Below the pieces are notes generated by a model. That model did no database searches and was not told where the DNA came from. It saw only the letters and a list, made by a program, of their open reading frames with translations. Shown one piece after another: positions 17,600 to 27,831 of a stretch of DNA of 64,000 nucleotides. Location: assembly GCA_001899145.1 (NCBI GenBank), contig MKVF01000021.1, positions 186,001 through 250,000 of the forward strand, written 5' to 3'. Both the position numbers and the translations under genes were made by a program. Every line of letters begins with the position of its first letter. The first letter of the stretch is position 1. The stretch comes from Flavobacteriia bacterium 40-80. Its GTDB lineage: Bacteria > Bacteroidota > Bacteroidia > Flavobacteriales_D > Crocinitomicaceae.

Positions 17600-19132
17600 A
17601 TGAGCGAGTATCCGAACAGAGTATTATATACCCCATATACAGACAAGATTATATCAGCTGAAGAAGCTGCATTATATATTAAAGACAAAATGATTGTGGG
17701 CTCCAGTGGTTTTACAAAAGCAGGCGATAGTAAAGCTGTCTTACCTGCATTTGCAAAAAGAGCAGAGTATGAAAAGGTAGCCATCACTCTGCTCACAGGA
17801 GCTTCATTAGGTCATACAACAGATTCTGATCTGGCAAATAACGACGCATTATACAAACGAATCCCATTCCAGGTTGATAATTCTCTCCGCAAAAAAATCA
17901 ATGACGGAGCAATTTTATACATGGATCAGCATTTGAGTGAAACGGCAGAAATGCTTGAGAACAAACATTTTCCGGCTTTAGACATCGCCATCATCGAAGC
18001 TTGCTATATTGACCCGGCCGGAAATATTATTCCTACAACTTCAATAGGTAATTCTGCCACTTTCGCTCATCTTGCAAAAAACATTATTATTGAGATAAAT
18101 ACTGCTATTCCATTTGATTTTCAAGGTATTCACGATGTTTACCTACCTACAACTTACCCGCGCAGAGAAGTTTTCAATATCACTTCAACATCTGACAGAA
18201 TCGGCGAAGATTATATAAAAATCGATCCTGAAAAAGTGATTGGAATTGTTTTTACAGAAATGACCGACAGTCCTGCACAAACATCAGAGCCGGACGACAA
18301 AACCGATCAAATAGCCAATCATTTAATTCAGTTTTTTGAAAAAGAAGTAGCCGAAGGAAGATTGACTGATTCTTTAATGCCTTTACAGGCAGGCATCGGA
18401 AAGATTGCCAATGCTGTTCTGGGAGGCCTTGGAAAGGGACATTTCAATAATCTGACCATGTATTCAGAAGTATTACAGGATAGCGCTTTTGAATTATTTG
18501 ATAAGGGAAAGCTATTATGCGCATCTGCATCATCCATAACAGTTACGGAAGCTTGTTACAATAAATTACTTACTAATTTCGGGGATTATAAAGAAAAGAT
18601 CATTCTAAGACCACAAAACATATCCAATTCCCCCGAAATTATACGAAGACTTGGTGTAATAGCAATCAACACAGCCATTGAGTTTGATATTTATGGCAAT
18701 GTCAATTCAACGCATCTTTCCGGAACAAACATGATGAATGGAATCGGGGGTTCAGGGGATTTTGCCAGGAATTCCTATCTGAGCGTTTTCGTCTGTCCTT
18801 CTGTTTCCAAAGAAGCAAATATTATTTCCAACGTTGTTCCGATGGTTTCTCATGTTGACCACACAGAACATGACGTGGATATTCTGGTAACAGAACAAGG
18901 TTTAGCAGATTTAAGAGGTTTGGCTCCGAGAGAACGGGCAAAAGCCGTCATAGAAAATTGTGTGCATCCGGAATACAGAGAACAATTACAGGATTATTTT
19001 AAAAGAGCCTGTGAGCGAGGCGGTCATACGCCTCACTTATTGGAGGAAGCCTACTCATGGCATATAAATCTTCGCAAAAATGGCTCTATGATGTTAAAGG
19101 AAAAGCAATTAGCTAAAACAGCAAGTATTTAA
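17600..19132 (+). CDS. acetyl-CoA hydrolase/transferase family, probable acetate:succinate CoA-transferase
   Basis: A 510-residue class I CoA-transferase of the AarC/Cat1 type. The motif MYSEVLQD contains Glu290, which falls where the AarC catalytic glutamate (Glu294) is expected. A glycine-rich loop NGIGGSGDFARNSY precedes the C-terminal domain with DILVTEQGLADLRGLAPRERA. Relatives swap CoA between acetate and succinyl-CoA, linking acetate handling to the TCA cycle. The ATG at 17600 is preferred over a TTG at 17585. An AraC regulator is divergent and an inverted repeat lies just upstream. Other acyl acceptors are possible. Confidence 0.9.
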   Translation: MSEYPNRVLYTPYTDKIISAEEAALYIKDKMIVGSSGFTKAGDSKAVLPAFAKRAEYEKVAITLLTGASLGHTTDSDLANNDALYKRIPFQVDNSLRKKINDGAILYMDQHLSETAEMLENKHFPALDIAIIEACYIDPAGNIIPTTSIGNSATFAHLAKNIIIEINTAIPFDFQGIHDVYLPTTYPRREVFNITSTSDRIGEDYIKIDPEKVIGIVFTEMTDSPAQTSEPDDKTDQIANHLIQFFEKEVAEGRLTDSLMPLQAGIGKIANAVLGGLGKGHFNNLTMYSEVLQDSAFELFDKGKLLCASASSITVTEACYNKLLTNFGDYKEKIILRPQNISNSPEIIRRLGVIAINTAIEFDIYGNVNSTHLSGTNMMNGIGGSGDFARNSYLSVFVCPSVSKEANIISNVVPMVSHVDHTEHDVDILVTEQGLADLRGLAPRERAKAVIENCVHPEYREQLQDYFKRACERGGHTPHLLEEAYSWHINLRKNGSMMLKEKQLAKTASI

Positions 19133-19319
19133 AATTTCGGAATTCTTCAGGTTCAATTTATAGTTTAATCGTATATGGATAATCACAGTGTGGTTATCCG
19201 TATGCGATTTTTAGTTTTACAAGATCTCTTTCTAAAATCCACCAATTACTGTCTTTCTTTTTAAGACCATTACAAATTATTAAAGGTATAAATCAACAAA
19301 AGAGTAAATTATTTGGTTA

Positions 19320-20021
19320 TCATAACTTCAGCAGCAACATCGGAAGTTCGCTCAGATCTTTGATTCTATGAATTTCAGAAGCGTATAGCCTTTTTATGCC
19401 CGGATCAAAAAGAACTCCGGTCAGCCCTGCAGCTTCGGACCCCAGGACGTCTGCTTTCATATCGTCACCGACCATAACGGAATATTCTCTTTTTGAGTTA
19501 GACCGGTTTAAAGCATAGTCATACACTCGTTTATCCGGTTTTGCATATCCCACTGCTTCAGAGCAAATGACATGATCAAAAAACTGCAGCAGATCACAGT
19601 TCTTCAGCTTTCGGTGCTGCACTTCTTCAAAACCATTGGTAATAATATTCATCTGAAAGCCTGCCTGTTTTAATTCTGTCAGTGTTTCTTTCGTATTCGG
19701 AAACAAGAGCGTCTGATTTGGGGAGATTTCAATATAGCCGTCTCCCATTTCGGCAGCCAGCACCGGCTCATCAATTCCCAGGCGTTCAAATGTCTGAATA
19801 AAACGCTGATTTCTCAGTTGCTCTTTGGAAATTTTATTTTTCGCATATAATTCCCACAGCTCATGATTTACAGACTTATAAGTTTCGTGAAACTGAATAA
19901 AATGAGTGGTCAGCTTATTTATTCCCAGATCATGATAGAGTATATCTAATGCTTTCCGGGAATTTGCTTCAAAATCCCAGAGTGTCCGGTCTAAATCAAA
20001 GAAAAGTTGCTTTTTACGCAC
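19320..20021 (-). CDS. HAD hydrolase, YjjG-like noncanonical pyrimidine nucleotidase
   Basis: A 233-residue HAD phosphatase. Motif I is FFDLDRTLWDFE with Asp9 and Asp11; motif II is around IITNG; Lys is in VGYAKPDKRVYD; motif IV is MVGDDMKADVLG. DLDRTLWDFE and the helical cap match the YjjG group, which dephosphorylates abnormal pyrimidine nucleotides. It starts with GTG, overlapping the TAG stop of the membrane-protein gene (TAGTG), so the two are translationally coupled. Close linkage to upp fits a pyrimidine role. Confidence 0.87.
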   Translation of the reverse strand: MRKKQLFFDLDRTLWDFEANSRKALDILYHDLGINKLTTHFIQFHETYKSVNHELWELYAKNKISKEQLRNQRFIQTFERLGIDEPVLAAEMGDGYIEISPNQTLLFPNTKETLTELKQAGFQMNIITNGFEEVQHRKLKNCDLLQFFDHVICSEAVGYAKPDKRVYDYALNRSNSKREYSVMVGDDMKADVLGSEAAGLTGVLFDPGIKRLYASEIHRIKDLSELPMLLLKL

Positions 20022-20488
20022 TAAAATATCTGGTTAATATAAACGATAGAAGTGATAATAAGCCCGTTCATAAAAATACCGGTTAAGATCAACGGAAAAG
20101 TTTGTCTTTTTTTACCATAAAATTTAGCAGAAATAATAGTTCCGCCGGGAATGGAAAAGAACAAAGGAGCAAAAAGGCAGACGCCGTAGATCCCCAGTGT
20201 TCTTTTGATCTTTACAATCAGCTTGTTCATGAAGGTAAAATTCTTTTTTTGAGGCAGTTCAGTCCCGGTGCGCAGGGCTTCTTCAATTTTTCTTTTCCTT
20301 TTCTTCATGGAACGAATAATGAAAAATTCACTCATAAAATAAAAGAAAGTTGCTGCGGTAACTGCTCCTGCCACACATGACAGATACGTCTCAAAAAAGG
20401 TAAGACCCATCGGGATTCCCCCTAATGGAGCAAACATAAACTTAAATGTCGATATTCCGAATAATGCTAAATATTTATCCCAACTCAT
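20021..20488 (-). CDS. small integral membrane protein, function unknown
   Basis: A 155-residue protein with about four hydrophobic segments (near residues 8-25, 32-55, 98-118 and 130-153) separated by a basic loop KKRKRKIEEALRTG. Glycine and proline in the membrane segments (PLGGIPMG, FFSIPGGTII) recall small DedA/small multidrug-export-like proteins, but I cannot assign a family. It sits between upp (3 bp away) and yjjG (1-bp overlap), so it is in one operon with them. Confidence 0.75.
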   Translation of the reverse strand: MSWDKYLALFGISTFKFMFAPLGGIPMGLTFFETYLSCVAGAVTAATFFYFMSEFFIIRSMKKRKRKIEEALRTGTELPQKKNFTFMNKLIVKIKRTLGIYGVCLFAPLFFSIPGGTIISAKFYGKKRQTFPLILTGIFMNGLIITSIVYINQIF

Positions 20489-20491
20489 CTG

Positions 20492-21145
20492 TTATCTCTT
20501 TATACCGTAAGCCAAATCTCCCGCATCTCCCAATCCGGGAACGATGTAAGACTGAGCGGTGAGCTCCTTATCGATCGCCCCGACAAATAATTGCGTTTCT
20601 GCCGGAAGATGCATTTTGACATATTCAATCGCTTCCTGAGAAGCAATTCCAGCACATATAATTACGCGTTTGGGTTTTCCAAACTTTAAAAGTGCTTTAT
20701 AAACAGTAATCATAGATGCTCCTGTTGCCAGCATCGGATCCGTTATGATCAGGACTTTATTTTCTATTTCAGGAGCAGCCGCATACTCCACGTAAATTTC
20801 AAAATCTTCTGCTGTAACATGTTTCCGGTAAGCAGAAACAAATGCAGAGTCTGCTTTGTCAAAATAGTTGAGAAAACCTTGGTGCATTGCCAGTCCGGCT
20901 CTTAAAATAGTAGCCAGAACAGGTTGTTCCTCCAGGATCTTTGTTTCAGCAACTCCTAGAGGAGTTTCTACACTTACATCCACATACGAAAGTGTTTTCG
21001 AAACCTCATAAGCCATTATTTCAGCAACGCGTTCCAGATTTCTCCGGAATCTCATAGCGTCCTTCTGGATCTTAACATCTCTTATTTCTGCCAGAAAGTT
21101 GTTGAAAACAGACGTTACAGAACTTAAATTGTGTACCATTATCAT
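20492..21145 (-). CDS. upp: uracil phosphoribosyltransferase
   Basis: A 217-residue type I phosphoribosyltransferase making UMP from uracil and PRPP. The PRPP-binding loop is LIITDPMLATGASM, and the uracil-binding C-terminal region is SYIVPGLGDAGDLAYG. Near full length for the family. The first two in-frame ATGs (21145, 21139) are both plausible starts. It lies in a leftward group with aim24 upstream (27 bp) and the membrane protein and yjjG downstream. Confidence 0.95.
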   Translation of the reverse strand: MIMVHNLSSVTSVFNNFLAEIRDVKIQKDAMRFRRNLERVAEIMAYEVSKTLSYVDVSVETPLGVAETKILEEQPVLATILRAGLAMHQGFLNYFDKADSAFVSAYRKHVTAEDFEIYVEYAAAPEIENKVLIITDPMLATGASMITVYKALLKFGKPKRVIICAGIASQEAIEYVKMHLPAETQLFVGAIDKELTAQSYIVPGLGDAGDLAYGIKR

Positions 21146-21172
21146 GTTTATTCAGGTTGATTGTTCAAACAA

Positions 21173-21970
21173 TTACCGGCCGTCACCGTCCAATAAATTA
21201 CCCAGACCTCCGAGGAAGCCGTTTCCTTCTTCTTTTCTTGTTCCATAGCTGTATTGGGAAAGCCGTGACGCCAGCCTTGAGATAGGCAGTGATTGCAGCC
21301 AGACTGTTCCCGGGCCTTTCAGTGTAGCGAAGAAAACTCCTTCTCCTCCGAAAATCGTATTGCGAATTCCTCCGATAAACTGAATATCAAAATCAATATC
21401 CTGAGTATATGCGACAATACAGCCGGTATCTATCTTGAGTGTTTCGCCCATCTTCAGCTCTTTTCGGATCACGTGGCCTCCGGCATGGCAAAAAGCCATT
21501 CCATCGCCTTCCAGCTTTTGCATGATGAAACCTTCTCCCCCAAAAAGTCCTGTCCCTAATTTCTTTTGCCACTGGATACCAATAGCAACACCTTTAGCTG
21601 CACATAAAAATGCATCTTTCTGACAAATAATTTTGCCTCCCAATTCGTATAGATCAAGAGGAATAATTTTTCCCGGATAAGGCGAAGCAAATGCCACTCT
21701 TAATTTCGAATTACCAACATTTGTATAGGCTGTCATAAACAAGCTTTCTCCTGTCAGCAAACGCTTTCCGGCGCCCCACAATTTTCCAAGAAACCCTGTA
21801 TTATCGTTACTGGAACCATCTCCGAAAATAGTCTGCATCTGGATATTATCGTGCATATACATAAACGAACCGGCTTCTGCAACAGCAGTCTCCTGCGGAT
21901 CCAGCTCGATTTCCACGATCTGCATTTCCTCGCCGATAATATGATAATCTATTTCGTGATTGGTCTTCAT
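21173..21970 (-). CDS. AIM24/TIGR00266 family protein
   Basis: A 265-residue, all-beta protein with the family's glycine-rich repeated hairpins: [49 protein letters not shown] and [22 protein letters not shown]. There is no signal peptide, so it is cytoplasmic. The molecular function of the family is not established; relatives include the yeast mitochondrial AIM24. It is the first gene of the upp cluster. A weak TACCTTTA box lies upstream. Confidence 0.88.
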   Translation of the reverse strand: MKTNHEIDYHIIGEEMQIVEIELDPQETAVAEAGSFMYMHDNIQMQTIFGDGSSNDNTGFLGKLWGAGKRLLTGESLFMTAYTNVGNSKLRVAFASPYPGKIIPLDLYELGGKIICQKDAFLCAAKGVAIGIQWQKKLGTGLFGGEGFIMQKLEGDGMAFCHAGGHVIRKELKMGETLKIDTGCIVAYTQDIDFDIQFIGGIRNTIFGGEGVFFATLKGPGTVWLQSLPISRLASRLSQYSYGTRKEEGNGFLGGLGNLLDGDGR

Positions 21971-22237
21971 ATTCTTCTCTAAAAAGTTTGTTTATAAAGG
22001 TACAAAAAACAAGCAAATACAGTAAGTCCGGTAACACAAAAAAACAAAATCATCAGAATCCCGGAAACCATCGCCGCATTCTGAAAAAATATATGTTTTT
22101 AAACAGTCTTCCTCAATAAAGATTAGACACTTATTTACAAATTCTTACATCTTTTGAATAACAGAACTATGTTTTTAAAATACTGTCAAAGTATTGCTCA
22201 TCCTTATTTTCAGTACCTCTCCAAGAGAAAAAAACAG

Positions 22238-22245
22238 TAGATTTG
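22238..22245 (+). promoter_or_regulatory. -7 box for the 22259 gene
   Basis: TAGATTTG matches TAnnTTTG and lies 13 bp before the ATG at 22259. Confidence 0.6.
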
Positions 22246-22258
22246 CAGCCTGTTTTAA

Positions 22259-23821
22259 ATGAAAATTATGAAAAAAATTAATCTTCTTTTTGTTATCATC
22301 ATCTTTTTAAACCAATTACCTGCATTTGGACAAATTGAAAAAAACATTTTTAATGCCAACTTCAAACTATCCGAAAAAGTAAAAAGAAAAGGTACCGGGG
22401 TTTATACTTTAGGATTTGATGGAAAATATAATTATACCATCGGACATAAAGGTTTTGTATTCCTGCTTGTTCCAATAGGATTTAAGTATGTAATAAATAG
22501 ATTTGATCCAAAGACAAGTGATGTTATTTATCAAAAAGTACCGATGAAGACCGACATGTATAAACTTGGCGTATATCAGCAGCCGATTAACATTCATCTT
22601 ATAAACAAATCACTGATACAAACCGGGAGTTTAGTTAACAAACAAGCAGGAATAAGAGATATTTATCTTATCGAGTATAGTACAAGTACTCTCCGACAAA
22701 CCAATAAGCTCAAAATAGGAGCTTTTCAGGAAGAAGGCAGAACAGTTAATATTGCTTCCGTTTTTACTGATCCGAACAATGATCAGGAATTCTTTGTAAT
22801 AGTGGAATCAGAACAGGGTAGAGGAAAAAAAGGGCTTCCAAACACTGAGAAGAACAAAGCCTCCATTTTTATAATCGGAGATGGGCTAATACCTTCATTT
22901 GACGTTGAAGTCAATATTAATGGATCTTCTAAGGAAACTACTCTCAAAGATCACATCATCACAGATAATTACATTGCTTTTACATCCAGAATAAAAGGAG
23001 CAAAAAAAGAGCCCAACCAATGTGAATTTTACCTGATAGATCGAGCAAGCAAAAATATAACGCAATTTGAGATCTCATTGAACAATACAGGTAAAAATAT
23101 TACGGATCTTAAGTGCCTCATAGACTCAGAAGAAAAATTATATGTATCTGGTTTTTATAACTCTAACTCAAAATCAAATGACGTAGGAGGTGCTTTTACT
23201 CAGATATATGACACAAAATCCGGGCAAATGTTAAGTGAAGATATACGCCCTTTTGGTTTTGAGCTTCTTGCTGAAAAGATGTCTGCAAAAAAGAAGAAGA
23301 AGATTGAAAAGAATATAAGTGAAGGAAAGGATTATAATGATCAATATGAATACCTTGTAAGAGAGGTGATAAAAAATAATGACGGGAGTTCTATTTTAGT
23401 CGCAGAATGCTATCTGCACTACACAACAATGGATATGGACTCCAAAGGAAGAACAAGCGTCAGAGATCATTATATCCATGCAGATTTAATTACCGTCCGG
23501 ACAAACAAAGAGGGACAAATTGAATGGATACAACGCTTTAAAAAATACAATCACTCTTCCAATCCTATGGCGGGAGAAATGTTATTTCATAATGCTGAAA
23601 AGTATTTTTATGTAATTTTTCAGGAAAAACTAAAGCTTAAAATAGCAGAAATCAGTAAAAAAGACGGTAAAGCGAAATCAAAAGAAGTGTTCAGTCTTGG
23701 TCAGATAGGTAATTTCTCACCTAATTTAGGCAGTTCATATAAGTCTTCGGAGACAAGCTACACCAGTCAGTTTCTGAGAAGAAGAAAAGCTAAATTAATG
23801 ACTGTTTCTTTTAAAGAATAA
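22259..23821 (+). CDS. exported protein of unknown function
   Basis: A 520-residue protein with an N-terminal signal peptide ending near PAFGQ (residue 25). The ATG at 22268 is an alternative start that keeps the signal. The mature part alternates short hydrophobic strands with charged loops. Segments such as IIGDGLIPSFDVEVNI and EEKLYVSGFYNS suggest a beta-propeller-like surface or periplasmic protein. A Lys-rich stretch AKKKKKIEKN lies near residue 345. No T9SS C-terminal domain or lipobox is visible. I do not recognise the family. It is monocistronic, with its own promoter and a shared terminator. Confidence 0.75.
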   Translation: MKIMKKINLLFVIIIFLNQLPAFGQIEKNIFNANFKLSEKVKRKGTGVYTLGFDGKYNYTIGHKGFVFLLVPIGFKYVINRFDPKTSDVIYQKVPMKTDMYKLGVYQQPINIHLINKSLIQTGSLVNKQAGIRDIYLIEYSTSTLRQTNKLKIGAFQEEGRTVNIASVFTDPNNDQEFFVIVESEQGRGKKGLPNTEKNKASIFIIGDGLIPSFDVEVNINGSSKETTLKDHIITDNYIAFTSRIKGAKKEPNQCEFYLIDRASKNITQFEISLNNTGKNITDLKCLIDSEEKLYVSGFYNSNSKSNDVGGAFTQIYDTKSGQMLSEDIRPFGFELLAEKMSAKKKKKIEKNISEGKDYNDQYEYLVREVIKNNDGSSILVAECYLHYTTMDMDSKGRTSVRDHYIHADLITVRTNKEGQIEWIQRFKKYNHSSNPMAGEMLFHNAEKYFYVIFQEKLKLKIAEISKKDGKAKSKEVFSLGQIGNFSPNLGSSYKSSETSYTSQFLRRRKAKLMTVSFKE

Positions 23822-23863
23822 CAACTAGTAAAAGCGGGATTCCCTGTAATAATAGAATTAAAA

Positions 23864-23892
23864 AATAAAAGCCGGAATTTCCGGCTTTTATT
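23864..23892. terminator. bidirectional terminator between convergent genes
   Basis: The near-perfect stem AATAAAAGCCGG / CCGGCTTTTATT has A- and T-rich flanks on both sides. It serves the 22259 gene (plus) and gcvP (minus). Confidence 0.88.
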
Positions 23893-23910
23893 TTATCTCG
23901 TTGTTAATCG

Positions 23911-26766
23911 TTATTCTGCGATCATATATTCCTCAATACTTGGGCAGGAACAAACCAGATTTCTGTCTCCGTAAGCATTATCCACACGTCTTACCGGAAC
24001 CCAGTATTTGAATTCTTTCAGATATTCAACCGGATAAGCAGCTTCTTTCGGAGAATACGGGTAATTCCATTCCTGATTGATAATACAATCTGCCGTATGC
24101 GGCGCATTTTTCAGCAGGTTGTTTTCCTTACCGTATTTTCCTGTTTCGATATCTGCGATTTCTTTACGAATCTGAATCATTGCCGTAATGAAACGATCCA
24201 GCTCGTCTTTATCTTCGGATTCTGTCGGTTCAATCATCAGTGTCCCTGCAACCGGGAAAGAAACTGTTGGTGCATGGAATCCAAAATCAATCAGACGTTT
24301 TGCGATATCCGCCACTTCTACTTCTGCGGTTTTCTTGAATTCACGGCAGTCCAGAATTAATTCATGTGCTACCGTACCATTTTTACCTGTGTACAATACC
24401 TGGTAATGTCCTGATAATGAGGTAGCGATGTAATTCGCGTTCAGGATCGCATTTTCGGTAGATGCTCTCAAGCCTGTTGCACCTAACATTTTGATATATC
24501 CATAGGAAATCAGTAAAATCAAAGCACTTCCGAACGGGGCAGAAGATACGCCGTGGATCGCTTTGTCTCCGCCGGTTTTTACCAGTACATTCCCCGGCAG
24601 GAATGGCTTCAGATGGGAAGCAACACCGATAGGGCCCATTCCGGGACCACCACCACCATGAGGAATGGCAAATGTTTTGTGTAAGTTCAGGTGACACACA
24701 TCCGCTCCGATATTTCCAGGATTTGTTAATCCTACCTGTGCGTTCATGTTGGCTCCGTCCATATACACCTGACCTCCGTTATCGTGAATGATCTGTGTAA
24801 TTTCTTTAATGCCTTCTTCATAAACACCGTGAGTAGAAGGATAAGTAACCATCAATCCCGCCAGTGTATCTTTAATTTCTTCTGCTTTTGCTTTCAAAGC
24901 AGGAATATCAATATTTCCGTTTTCATCACAGCCTGTCACAACGATATCGAAACCGGCAACAGCTGCAGAAGCAGGGTTGGTTCCGTGAGCAGAAGAAGGA
25001 ATGATCATTTTTCTTCTGTGGTGGTCTCCTCTTGATTCGTGGTATGCTTTAATCACCATCAGGCCTGCATATTCACCCTGCGCCCCTGAATTTGGCTGTA
25101 AAGAAACTCCTGCAAATCCGGTGCACGCACATAAATCTTTTTCCAGCTGTGTCAGCATCTCCGCATATCCTTCCGCCTGATCAGCAGGACAGAACGGGTG
25201 AAGATTTGCAAAATTAGGGTTGGTAATCGGCATCAGTTCCGTTGCTGCGTTTAATTTCATTGTACATGAACCTAACGCGATCATAGAGTGAACCAATGAT
25301 AGATCTTTATTTTCCAGACGTTTCAGGTACCGCATCATTTTAGATTCAGAATGATAAGCGCTGAATGTCGGGTGTGTTAAAATAGGAGTGCTTCTTAAGA
25401 ACTTACCTTTGATAGTTGATCCGGCCAGTCCGGCAGACGAAACTGTTTTGTTGGCTATTCCCGCGAAAACTCCGATAACGGTATTAATATCTGCTACAGA
25501 AATGGATTCACCGACAGAAATTGAAAGCGAATTTTCATCAATGTAGCGGAAATTTATCTCTTTTGCTTCTGCGGCTGCTTTCACCGCCGTGCTTGAAATT
25601 CCTTTTACAGTGATAGTATCAAAATAATCTTCAAAAGCGATTTCAAAACCTAATGCTTTTAATTCTTTCGCTAAAGTAGCTGTTTTTTGGTGAATATTTT
25701 CTGCGATCTCACGAAGACCCTTTGGTCCGTGATAAACAGCATACATACTCGCCATAACTGCTAATAATGCCTGTGCTGTACAAATATTAGAGGTTGCTTT
25801 ATCTCTTTTAATGTGCTGCTCCCGTGTCTGAAGCGCCATTCTTAAGGCAGTATTTCCATCATCATCTTTAGAAACACCGATGATACGCCCCGGAATATTT
25901 CGTTTGTACTCTTCTTTACATGCAAAGTATGCCGCGTGAGGACCTCCGTAGCCCATCGGAACACCGAAGCGCTGAGACGAACCTAACACCACATCCGCAC
26001 CGTATTCTCCCGGGGCTTTCAGCAATACCAGGGACATAATGTCCGCTGCTACTGCTACCTGAATGCCGGCAGCTTTTGCGGTACTTATAAATCCTTCCAG
26101 GTCAATAATCTTACCGAACGTATCCGGATTCTGAACAATTGCACCGAATAACGCATCGTCCGCTTTAAAATTTTCAGGAGCATCAATGATCAGCTCAATA
26201 TTAAAATTAGCCGCTCTTCCTTTTAACAGGTCGATGGCCTGAGGAAACAATGTATTAGAAACAAAGAATTTGTTTTTTCCTGCTTTTACATCCTCTCTTG
26301 AACGGGAGTTAAAGAACATCAGCATTGCTTCTGCAGCAGCTGTTCCTTCATCCAGTAAAGAGGCATTTGCTATTTCCATTCCTGTTAAATCAAGAATCAT
26401 TGTTTGAAAATTCAATAATGCTTCCAGCCGCCCTTGAGAAATCTCAGCCTGGTAAGGCGTATAAGCCGTGTACCATCCCGGATTTTCCAGAACATTTCTT
26501 AAGATAACAGAAGGCACGATCGTGTCATTGTATCCTAAACCAATAAATGATTTAAATACTTTATTCTTTTTCCCTAAAGCATTAATATGCTCTAAATACT
26601 CCTGCTCAGACATCGCCGGGGCGATATCCAGCTCTTTGCTTAAACGAATGTGAGCCGGGATGGTTTTTTGAACCAGCTCATCAATGGATGAACATCCTGT
26701 TTTGGCTAACAATTGTTGCTGCTCAGCAGCGTTTGACCCGATGTGTCTTTCTGAAAATAAGCTCAT
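23911..26766 (-). CDS. gcvP: glycine dehydrogenase (decarboxylating), P protein
   Basis: A 951-residue PLP enzyme of the glycine cleavage system: it decarboxylates glycine and loads the aminomethyl group onto lipoyl-H protein. It is the long, single-chain form, with both the N-terminal half (FIGLGYNDT, EISQGRLEALLNFQTM) and the catalytic C-terminal half. The PLP lysine is in NLHKTFAIPHGGGGPGMGP. The start at 26766 (MSLFSERHIGS) is chosen because the TATCTTTG promoter lies at 26792-26799, inside the longer open frame. gcvT and gcvH are not in the window. Confidence 0.97.
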   Translation of the reverse strand: MSLFSERHIGSNAAEQQQLLAKTGCSSIDELVQKTIPAHIRLSKELDIAPAMSEQEYLEHINALGKKNKVFKSFIGLGYNDTIVPSVILRNVLENPGWYTAYTPYQAEISQGRLEALLNFQTMILDLTGMEIANASLLDEGTAAAEAMLMFFNSRSREDVKAGKNKFFVSNTLFPQAIDLLKGRAANFNIELIIDAPENFKADDALFGAIVQNPDTFGKIIDLEGFISTAKAAGIQVAVAADIMSLVLLKAPGEYGADVVLGSSQRFGVPMGYGGPHAAYFACKEEYKRNIPGRIIGVSKDDDGNTALRMALQTREQHIKRDKATSNICTAQALLAVMASMYAVYHGPKGLREIAENIHQKTATLAKELKALGFEIAFEDYFDTITVKGISSTAVKAAAEAKEINFRYIDENSLSISVGESISVADINTVIGVFAGIANKTVSSAGLAGSTIKGKFLRSTPILTHPTFSAYHSESKMMRYLKRLENKDLSLVHSMIALGSCTMKLNAATELMPITNPNFANLHPFCPADQAEGYAEMLTQLEKDLCACTGFAGVSLQPNSGAQGEYAGLMVIKAYHESRGDHHRRKMIIPSSAHGTNPASAAVAGFDIVVTGCDENGNIDIPALKAKAEEIKDTLAGLMVTYPSTHGVYEEGIKEITQIIHDNGGQVYMDGANMNAQVGLTNPGNIGADVCHLNLHKTFAIPHGGGGPGMGPIGVASHLKPFLPGNVLVKTGGDKAIHGVSSAPFGSALILLISYGYIKMLGATGLRASTENAILNANYIATSLSGHYQVLYTGKNGTVAHELILDCREFKKTAEVEVADIAKRLIDFGFHAPTVSFPVAGTLMIEPTESEDKDELDRFITAMIQIRKEIADIETGKYGKENNLLKNAPHTADCIINQEWNYPYSPKEAAYPVEYLKEFKYWVPVRRVDNAYGDRNLVCSCPSIEEYMIAE

Positions 26767-26791
26767 GACCAATAGACTAATAGTAATGGCG

Positions 26792-26799
26792 CAAAGATA
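26792..26799 (-). promoter_or_regulatory. -7 box for gcvP
   Basis: TATCTTTG on the minus strand, an exact TAnnTTTG match, 25 bp before the ATG at 26766. No riboswitch-like structure was recognised in the short leader. Confidence 0.6.
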
Positions 26800-26911
26800 G
26801 TGAGTTTTTGCCAAAAAATATTAAAAACTTATCAACCGAAATAGGAAATTTGGCTCAGTAACTTTATCACCGATTTTGGCATCCGGAAAATTCTTTTCTC
26901 CGTTATGAATA

Positions 26912-27820
26912 TCAGAAATAAATCCATCTGCCGCTTACCCCATCAGAAGTAAAAATCACTGCCGGAAAAGGAATTTTTATAAGGTTAAAAGGGCTCAGTA
27001 ATACTTTCGGCCATTTCTTTTTGAAAGGGATTTTGGAGACGTCGATATCTAACGATAAAACAAACTGTCTTTTTGCGTAAAATGTTTCTCCTCCTGCCTG
27101 GTAAATGTTCAGGTCACCGTGCAGCTTGGCGTCAATGCTATAGCCTAAGGATAAGCAAAGCCATTTGGGGAGCCGCTCATTTTTTGAGAAAGCAAACGGG
27201 GAAAAGCTGATCCAATAAGTTTGCCCGTTATAATCTTTGAACAGTTGTTCGGCAAAATTAGAACCCAGCGTATTCGGCCGGTATTTTGCATATTTGCTGG
27301 GATAAAAAGAGAATTTTGGTTTAAAGATCTGCTCTCTGAACGCCAGTTCCTGTGCAACGTAAAAGGCTGTTCCAAGGCTATTTGCAGCAAGATCTGACCA
27401 GGAAAATCCCCATTGTGCATTTTGGCCATCTAAAAACTCTAATGTCAGCTGATAGCCAAATCCGACGCCTGCACCAATAGCACAGCTGAGGTTTCTGTTC
27501 AGTCCTGACCAGCGAAAGGCTCCGGCAATCTTGTGGGAAATGTGATAAGCTGTAAAGAAATGACCGGCTTTATCCATTTGCAGCCATTCTTTGGAATCAT
27601 TAAAAAAATGAAACTTACTTTTCGGATAATCTTTATACCAGACATAATGCAGGCCGGCCATGCTTCCTGCCCAGCCAGTGACTGTCAGTGTCGAAACAGT
27701 AATCAGGCGCGGTTTGTGAAGGGAATCTGCATTCTCAAAAAAACGTTGGGAATACAGTGTCTGCATTCCCAACATAGAAATCAACGAAAATAATATGCTT
27801 GTTTTAAATCGTTTAAGCAC
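26912..27820 (-). CDS. DUF2279-type exported/membrane protein
   Basis: A 302-residue protein. Signal peptide about residues 1-24 (ends LYSQ). It has the motif MDKAGHFFTAYHIS (about residues 82-95), then small-residue hydrophobic segments (IGAGVGFGYQLTLEF, SDLAANSLGTAFYVA) typical of the DUF2279/YfiM-like family. The C-terminal part is beta-rich (KRQFVLSLDIDVSK, SGRWIYF). Probably an outer-membrane or periplasmic protein of unknown role. It follows the acireductone dioxygenase gene by 11 bp, so the two are co-transcribed. Confidence 0.75.
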   Translation of the reverse strand: MLKRFKTSILFSLISMLGMQTLYSQRFFENADSLHKPRLITVSTLTVTGWAGSMAGLHYVWYKDYPKSKFHFFNDSKEWLQMDKAGHFFTAYHISHKIAGAFRWSGLNRNLSCAIGAGVGFGYQLTLEFLDGQNAQWGFSWSDLAANSLGTAFYVAQELAFREQIFKPKFSFYPSKYAKYRPNTLGSNFAEQLFKDYNGQTYWISFSPFAFSKNERLPKWLCLSLGYSIDAKLHGDLNIYQAGGETFYAKRQFVLSLDIDVSKIPFKKKWPKVLLSPFNLIKIPFPAVIFTSDGVSGRWIYF

Positions 27821-27831
27821 CTGCTCTGAAA

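Noticed and set aside
26767-26814. Longer start for gcvP (to 26814)
   Set aside because: The TATCTTTG promoter box lies within it; MSLFSERHIGS is the normal gcvP beginning.
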